From Blastocladiella britannica (lineage: Eukaryota; Blastocladiomycota; Blastocladiomycetes; Blastocladiales; Blastocladiaceae), in the NCBI GenBank assembly GCA_025349905.2, contig MU624813.1:1-22658 (forward strand): DNA of 22,658 nt, read 5' to 3'. Below the pieces are notes generated by a model. It made no database searches, was not told the origin of the DNA, and saw only the letters and a program-made list of their open reading frames with translations. Position numbers and translations under genes: made by a program. The number at the start of each line of letters is the position of its first letter. Positions within the stretch are counted from its first letter, which is position 1. This document shows positions 18,601-22,658 of the stretch, in pieces.

Positions 18601-18668
18601 CGATTCAAACGTATAACGGACGCTGGCCGAATGCCCGGCGGTGGTGGAGGGCGCCAACAAGACCGCAT
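15660..18668 (-). CDS. Mitochondrial helical-repeat (PPR-like) protein
   Basis: The protein has 1002 residues from ATG 18668, stop TGA. The N-terminus (MRSCWRPPPPPGIRPASVIR, then LNRRPLLARRVSG) is Arg-rich and free of acidic residues, as in mitochondrial presequences. An in-frame ATG at 18746 would add 26 residues with an acidic start and is less presequence-like. The body is almost entirely alpha-helical, with repeated helix pairs such as LGALAYVAALDRDWPLVVEV, VLDLFLVFTGKDEWVANVL and RLRALGRTGDAHGVRTLAHA, reminiscent of degenerate PPR repeats. The last third has longer loops (Ser/Thr/His-rich near 16250-16320). Such fungal proteins usually act in mitochondrial RNA processing or translation. 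The PPR assignment is by pattern only, since canonical 35-residue signatures are weak. HEAT/TPR-type repeats are the alternative. Confidence 0.6.
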   Translation of the reverse strand: MRSCWRPPPPPGIRPASVIRLNRRPLLARRVSGLASAPTKITNDTINNENGLHRLPQTVLSASPYTPKTRDLYYTGHSHRPSDASSRLLAAAHSLTGLDSTNEQQQPSERPPSAHDLVFAYLDRCQSLDHVPSASSLGALAYVAALDRDWPLVVEVLAEVGSPNQLRAALPQQQWSSVLEWMANDAPDLVGRVLDLFLVFTGKDEWVANVLAPAPTAMAVCMAVQKDRVDLVDRLGSLALHNDSTALPVALAYALSRGGARHHELLTTLAARFPAVKTLMDSQSHIHRADAAAALSHLADHPNLLEFALLHAFKYAPLRSRARALYRAAIDLPSAVPLTLTSFSGYLTSASQHPDATCDTVWMHIHRRRRVRISGPVALDLALWTATHAPQRLAGLMVHFSSDRVVFPMGPAERWTALFRALRKHASSAAPPPVAASTVRLMYTLSVVATADRVRVGDRTDEVVNHWRHVESMFLDFFAAAGAWASVRWILSPHNDTVRDLTRPLTDPAIRALCNYGTPATTYSLLRREWEDARRRQRHQRHGGSGLRPLLLALLQLSATVHPTHTQIWARHLARLETLETTDTPVPSSSASRGNNDPVLYRLRALGRTGDAHGVRTLAHAMGADDPQALAALARQLPAVASALAVASARTLVFDVAERVVGAMDLPSPPTEVEIGEGVGKSSQQERRRRAGLRVAAYTSLRAAELRVGANSLSPLASTEPPGTTTMIDSVSALNLDLQRLRAQLDVAGIRSLLATSVSNPGDGGITSDAVTLTLVLTASLRAAGAAMHRHQHPHHPSPSTSSSTLALRNKWTLEPDPAALSALTSWTLSFLMKWAPSVGHRYHAHLAIELLVLTGGPDVWSRIADLVDTMAAGGFGGRHRGTGARASRPTLVTFAKVSAGAVARLAEIGVETGMESEDHGDDDGPPRAAVAAPPPTLAWLSAHLDRLSMEKGALPTRTARSEVAAMADGIRRMAAVEARTVAATARATSLLRMRTTTIDAV

Positions 18669-18849
18669 GCCCGTTTTTTTTATATATATGGCAGCGAGGA
18701 ACAACACTTTTCTTCTTCCTCCTCTCTCTCTCTCGAACGAGGCCATATTCGTGCACAGTCGCTCCCATCCGCCATTGATTTTTGCGCCGTCTCAAATGGC
18801 ACCCGCTCCGCAATTCGCTCGTCCACAAGCGGCGACCTGCAATTACATT

Positions 18850-19606
18850 CCACCGCCATTTTAAAGGCGCTGTCTGCCACGACCTTGGATGACTGCCCAA
18901 CCGCTGCCAAGCCCAGGTAGATTGTCGCCCACCTGGTGCACGCTGTACCTACCGACATCTATGTTATGGTCTGCCATGAGCAACGCCGCTGTGCTGCTGA
19001 TGAGCGAAATGGCAGGATGGAGGAGTCCTGGCCCAATCTATTTTTTCAATGCAATATTTTAAGATAAGACCAGCTGAGAAAAAATGCCACCAGACCTTGG
19101 CCGTGACGCAGTCGTGGATGGAATACGTGTGGCACTTGGCCGATTCGGCCTTGGTGTAGGTGGGGATGGTGCCAGCCGATAGGCAGGTCCATGGGGCCAA
19201 TGATGGCTGGACTCCGCAGAGCGGCTCGAGTGCCACCAGGTCTTGGAACAACGCCAATGCGCCGCCATGGTCTCGTTACACAGCAGGAAAAAAAATATCA
19301 TGGCACATACACGTACCCAACCGTGTCAGCAACCTCGTTCTGCGCGTCGTAGTACTCCAGGAAATGACCTGATGGGTACACCACTTGCTGCGCTGCCCCA
19401 GCGCTGACTGCAAGAGCCAGTGGTGGAACCGTGGTGCTCTCGCCGTCGCGAACATCTCTGCCAAGGCCCACCGGGTTTTGCGCAACCAAATCGAGCTTCC
19501 GGCCTATAACCGTGCATGAGTAGATGAAGGGAATAGTGGCCCAGACGGAGCCGTGTATCCGATTGTTAGGGGTTTGTGCCCAGCTGAGTAGAGTGTGGGA
19601 AAATAT
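18850..19606 (-). pseudogene. Decayed LysM-like secreted-protein remnant
   Basis: Minus-strand segments with coding-like codon use lie in different frames. Segment one (about 19600-19318) has TVIGRKLDLVAQNPVGLGRD, then VRDGESTTVPP, then YYDAQNEVADTVG. Segment two (about 19270-19095) has ALFQDLVALEPLCGVQ, WTCLSAGTIPTYTKAESAKC and HTYSIHDC. A third (about 18945-18860) has YSVHQVGD followed, after a frame change, by ATIYLGLAAVGQSSKVVADS. Each echoes the LysM pattern (YxVxxGDTxxxIA...NPxL...L..G..(C)(V)P). There is no start codon: the PQ-loop gene's stop lies immediately upstream at 19615. A GTACGT donor at 19316 does not join the first two segments in frame with any nearby acceptor. I read this as a 5'-truncated, frame-broken gene. 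The LysM link is by eye and weak. Confidence 0.3.
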
Positions 19607-19614
19607 AAATTGAT

Positions 19615-20604
19615 TCACTCCACGGCCTCCTCCTCGTCGTCGTGATTCCCGCGGTACATAACGTACTGCCCGAAAATCACGAAATCCGACACCAGTGTTC
19701 CGACCGACCCGAGCACGTACGGGAACGTCGATGCCCAGAACTTGGCGGCCGACAGCTCGTCGATCCGCAGCAGCACGCTGGCGCCGTACATCAGGTTGGC
19801 GGTGATGGTGATGGCAAACATGCTGATGCTGATTCCGGCCACCGACCGCGACCGTTGGTGCTCGCGGATCTGCGGAACGCGGCTGAAAAAGTACAGCAGG
19901 CCGCTCGCCCAGGCTAGGACACTTCCGGTGGCTACGATCGGTGGGGGTAGACTTGGAGACGCGTTGCAGAGGGGTGGGATGGCGATTACGGGGAGGAGGA
20001 GATGCGTCAGGGGTGGTGGGGTTGATGTTGAGGCGACCGCAGCAGCAGTCACGACAGCAGCGGCAGCGGTCAGGATCACTGCGTTGTACGACTGCACAAC
20101 CGGCACCGGCACCTCGCTGCTAAGTGTCCCGGTATCGTCGTCATCGACATTCGTCAACAATGGTCGACGCTCTCCTCCACTGACCGCACGATAAGGGTGA
20201 CGACGTTCACGGCGTTCAACAAGCTTCGGGTACACGCGCGCATAGTACACGAGCTGGCCGACCAAGAACACGTCGGTGGCCAGGAAATACAGGCCCGTGG
20301 TCCGCTGCGTCGCAAACTGCTGCGTCAGCCATGCGCCCAGCGTGTTGGCCAAGTCGCCCAGGGCCCAGATGCCAAACAACCCGTAGGACACGCCCGACGC
20401 CGACTTGCGGCAGTACGTGTGCCATGCCTGCGGAAGTAGCGCAATACCGTACAGGACTAAAGAAGCAAGGCCCGCGGCCATGGCGGCGTGTTGCCGCGGC
20501 GTGTAAATGCATTCGCCGAACCAGGCGCCCCAGAAAGTCGAGTAGACGCGCCAGGTGGTGCCGTCAAAGAGTGCCGGTGGGTCGCAGATACAGTCTGGTG
20601 TCAT
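19615..20604 (-). CDS. PQ-loop family transporter, vacuolar/lysosomal amino-acid exporter-like
   Basis: The protein has 329 residues from ATG 20604 (MTPDCICDPPALFDG), stop TGA; an in-frame ATG 15 codons upstream is possible but less likely. It has seven predicted membrane helices arranged as two PQ-loop repeats. The first is LYGIALLPQAWHTYCRKSAS, with Pro-Gln at 58-59, followed by GVSYGLFGIWALGDLANTLG. The second is LLYFFSRVPQIREHQRSRSV, with Pro-Gln at 244-245, followed by AGISISMFAITITANLMYG. An acidic, Ser/Pro-rich loop (about 130-175) separates the repeats. This is the layout of yeast Ypq1-3 and human PQLC2, which export cationic amino acids from the vacuole or lysosome. The substrate is not deducible from sequence alone. 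The C-terminus is acidic (DDEEEAVE). Confidence 0.85.
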   Translation of the reverse strand: MTPDCICDPPALFDGTTWRVYSTFWGAWFGECIYTPRQHAAMAAGLASLVLYGIALLPQAWHTYCRKSASGVSYGLFGIWALGDLANTLGAWLTQQFATQRTTGLYFLATDVFLVGQLVYYARVYPKLVERRERRHPYRAVSGGERRPLLTNVDDDDTGTLSSEVPVPVVQSYNAVILTAAAAVVTAAAVASTSTPPPLTHLLLPVIAIPPLCNASPSLPPPIVATGSVLAWASGLLYFFSRVPQIREHQRSRSVAGISISMFAITITANLMYGASVLLRIDELSAAKFWASTFPYVLGSVGTLVSDFVIFGQYVMYRGNHDDEEEAVE

Positions 20605-20750
20605 ATTTATGGTAAAAGGTATGTGTGAAAACCAGAGAGGGAAACTCAAACAACAACGAATGCACCGTCATATATCTTTTATCTATCTTATCTCGCAGCG
20701 TGGTGCGGGGAAGAGTAATCTCTCTGTAACTCCGAAATTATATACAAGAA

Positions 20751-21566
20751 ATGCCACCACGTCCCAAACGCCCACGCGGCGGCAACCTCGAGCACGACCC
20801 GCTTGCGATCCTGCAACCGGGAGCGCTCAAATCCACCATGCAGACATTCGATTTGACCCCCGCATCCCGCGCCGCCCTGCTACGCGTCGAGCGGCGGTGC
20901 CGAGACCTGCAAGTCATGGAGCAGCAGCACGCTAAACAGCAGCAAAAGCAACCGAACCAGACTCACCCGCAACCGGAGGACGAGGATGATCCGCGGGATC
21001 AGACGCATGGCGAAAAGTACTCGGTGATGCTGACCATGGGAACTCGAGGAACTGGGAGTGGGACGACCAGTAAGAAACTGGACGACCGGATCAAACGCCT
21101 GGCGCAAATGAAGGCGTCCGTGGACCGGTTCAAGGCGTTGGCGGTGCACATCAGTTTGCCGGACGACGCCGGATCGGCGCGGCCGCTGTTGCCGGATCCG
21201 CGGATGAACGTCGTCACTGATTCTTCTTCCGGGCAAAGTAGACACGGTGGTCGAGCATCGCACGGCAGAAGATCTGCGCGCCATGATCGACGTGACGAAG
21301 AGGATGATGGACCTCCCGCATGGCTCATTCGGGACCCTTCATTGCCACCTCAACCATTGGTGCAAACCCAAGGCCATGATAACAACGACGACCAACGCTT
21401 TGGCGACGTAGTGGAGCCAACGTGGGACGTGCTCGAACTTGAGACAACAACATCAAGAAGCAATCCACTCTCCATCGACGACCTCGGCCCGCTCCGGCTC
21501 ATGTCCGGGAGCAAGCTACCGCCCATCACGCACTGGACCATGAAGCTCTCCCAAGGATCACCATAA
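20751..21566 (+). CDS. Hypothetical Gln/Arg-rich hydrophilic protein
   Basis: The protein has 271 residues, ATG 20751, stop TAA. It starts with a basic MPPRPKRPRGG stretch that could be a nuclear localisation signal. A helical part follows (LTPASRAALLRVERRCRDLQ, then a Gln-rich extension), then an acidic linker and a second helix (KKLDDRIKRLAQMKASVDRF). An Arg/His/Ser-rich region around 165-185 and a hydrophilic tail complete it. No domain or family was recognised. Codon use is high-GC3 throughout and clearly coding. The gene converges on LSG1 with 22 bases between stop codons. A nuclear or nucleolar role is only a guess from composition. Confidence 0.6.
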   Translation: MPPRPKRPRGGNLEHDPLAILQPGALKSTMQTFDLTPASRAALLRVERRCRDLQVMEQQHAKQQQKQPNQTHPQPEDEDDPRDQTHGEKYSVMLTMGTRGTGSGTTSKKLDDRIKRLAQMKASVDRFKALAVHISLPDDAGSARPLLPDPRMNVVTDSSSGQSRHGGRASHGRRSARHDRRDEEDDGPPAWLIRDPSLPPQPLVQTQGHDNNDDQRFGDVVEPTWDVLELETTTSRSNPLSIDDLGPLRLMSGSKLPPITHWTMKLSQGSP

Positions 21567-21580
21567 ATAATATAATGAAT

Positions 21581-21586
21581 TTTATT
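21581..21586 (-). terminator. AATAAA signal just after the LSG1 stop
   Basis: AATAAA on the minus strand begins two bases after the stop codon at 21589-21591 and lies in the 22-base gap between two convergent genes. Its use as the poly(A) signal is inferred. Confidence 0.4.
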
Positions 21587-21588
21587 TA

Positions 21589-22617
21589 CTACTCGTCGCG
21601 CACCGCAACCCGGTTCTTCTGGTTCTTTTTCTTCTTGTGCCGCTTACTCTTGTCGAGCACGTCCGCGCCGCCCTCCACATTGACCACCCGCCCCAACGAC
21701 GTGCGCGCGAAATCGCTCGACCCAAGCTTGCCCTTGACCATGACGCGCCCAGCCGCCCCCGAGAAAAAGTCCGAGTCAATGGTGGACGACCGGTTCCCGG
21801 ACCCACCGGGCAACAGTTTGGCCGATGCGGGCCGGCGCCCGCCCACGAGCGCTAGCGGCTGCGGCGGTTTCTTGGTAGTCAGCGACAGGAGTTTCGCATG
21901 CAATGTGGCGTTGAACTCGCGGCCCGTGCCCTGGAACGTCGGCGGCGGGTGCACGTACACCAGTTTGCCGCGCGTGTAATCCTTCAGCAAGTACCGAGCG
22001 GCGCGGGACTCGTCCGGGTTGCCCTGGCCCTGGCGCATGAACCCGCGGGCCAGCGCGTACGCTTTACACAGCTCGTCGCCCGTGGGCACAGTCCGGCCCG
22101 ACTCGACGTCGTCGTAGATCTTGACCCGGATGCCGTAAATGCGTTCCAGCAAGTCCTTCGGGATCTCTTGCGCGACCAGGGCCGAGGGCGCCGTGGACTC
22201 GCGTAACTGGTCAATGGGCAGCACGCCGTTGCATACCATTTCGGCCTGGGTGGTGGCGAACCGTGGGAACACCAAGCCGGGGCAATCGCACAGCATCACC
22301 GAGTCGGTCAAGTTGATGGTCTGGAAGTGCTTGGTTTTGCCGGGGGTCGCACTCACCGACACGCGTTTCGCGCCGCACAGCGCGTTGATCGTCGACGACT
22401 TGCCGACGTTCGGGTACCCGACCAACCCGACCGTCACTCGGCCCCCGGCCCGCGGGTCATCGTGGATGGGCGTCGGGCACACCGACGCAAACAGGTCCAG
22501 CAGGTCGGTGGTGGTCAAGATGCGCAGCGGGTCGTCGTCGCTGTCGGCGACCAAGTCCTCGTCGTCCCGCACATTGTCCTCGTCCAGGAGCAGGTTGTTG
22601 GTTTCGAGGGTGGACAT
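21589..22617 (-). CDS. LSG1: LSG1-type ribosome-biogenesis GTPase, 3' portion
   Basis: 342 residues are visible from an in-frame ATG at 22617, stop TAG at 21589. The sequence contains P-loop GYPNVGKSS (67-75), then ATPGKTKHFQT (90-100), G3 DCPGL (111-115), and the family stretches EMVCNGVLPIDQLRE and IPKDLLERIYGI. The C-terminus is Lys-rich (KRHKKKKNQKN), typical of nucleolar or ribosome-binding GTPases. Lsg1 is a circularly permuted GTPase that releases Nmd3 from cytoplasmic 60S subunits. The G4/G5 motifs (NKxD, SA) normally lie before the P-loop in about 300 additional N-terminal residues, and they are missing here. An AT-rich stretch ending AATATTAG directly precedes this ATG, which looks like a splice acceptor, so the 5' exons probably lie beyond the window. 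Confidence 0.9.
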   Translation of the reverse strand: MSTLETNNLLLDEDNVRDDEDLVADSDDDPLRILTTTDLLDLFASVCPTPIHDDPRAGGRVTVGLVGYPNVGKSSTINALCGAKRVSVSATPGKTKHFQTINLTDSVMLCDCPGLVFPRFATTQAEMVCNGVLPIDQLRESTAPSALVAQEIPKDLLERIYGIRVKIYDDVESGRTVPTGDELCKAYALARGFMRQGQGNPDESRAARYLLKDYTRGKLVYVHPPPTFQGTGREFNATLHAKLLSLTTKKPPQPLALVGGRRPASAKLLPGGSGNRSSTIDSDFFSGAAGRVMVKGKLGSSDFARTSLGRVVNVEGGADVLDKSKRHKKKKNQKNRVAVRDE

Positions 22618-22658
22618 CTAATATTCAATATTTTTTGGGGTGAATTAGGCTGCTGAGC

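Noticed and set aside
18676..18690. TATATATAAAAA-like TATA box upstream of the mitochondrial protein gene.
   Set aside because: It ends about eight bases before the chosen ATG, too close to be a core promoter element, and may be 5' UTR or coding if the upstream ATG is used.
1..22658. tRNA, rRNA, CRISPR, transposase or prokaryotic operon features.
   Set aside because: I saw no cloverleaf-like segment, rRNA sequence, repeat-spacer array or transposase motif on reading both strands.

Overview
The window reads as a compact, GC-rich nuclear segment of a fungus. Eukaryotic signs are short GT-AG introns of about 50-95 bases, poly(A)-type AATAAA signals, and eukaryote-specific families: the ESS2 splicing factor, Bud6/Aip3, a Bem1-like PX-PB1 protein, a PQ-loop vacuolar transporter and the LSG1 ribosome-export GTPase. 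Bud6 and PX-PB1 scaffolds point to Fungi. High GC3, polyQ/polyA tracts and a tryptophan-rich ankyrin-like protein suggest an early-diverging zoosporic lineage, possibly Blastocladiomycota; that placement is inference. No bacterial, viral, CRISPR, rRNA or tRNA feature was recognised.

Layout, left to right: the 3' end of a polyQ membrane protein gene (1-237, +); a small intron-rich gene for a secreted His/Lys-rich repeat protein (539-1332, +); a compound GA/GT microsatellite; on the minus strand a two-exon coiled-coil protein (2948-1981) only 35 bases downstream of ESS2 (4453-2984); a frame-broken gene remnant (about 5700-4617, -); a gene-poor stretch with a broken small membrane ORF; a Trp-rich ankyrin-like gene (6605-8523, +) interrupted by a 20-bp tandem duplication; an inverted paralogue of the secreted repeat protein (9531-8789, -); and a single-pass membrane coiled-coil protein (9770-10993, +).

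The right half carries three long minus-strand genes in a row: a mitochondrial helical-repeat protein (18668-15660), a PX-PB1 scaffold (15480-14047) and Bud6/Aip3 (13754-11142). The last two belong to the same cell-polarity pathway in yeasts. Then come a decayed LysM-like remnant (about 19606-18850, -), a PQ-loop transporter (20604-19615, -), an unrecognised Gln-rich protein (20751-21566, +), and the 3' portion of LSG1 (22617-21589, -), whose 5' part lies outside the window.

The most notable observations are the inverted pair of secreted cationic Pro-x-x-Gly-turn repeat proteins, one of which appears to have lost a splice donor and converted an intron to coding sequence; the adjacent polarity genes with an SH3-less Bem1-like protein; and several genes broken by small indels.
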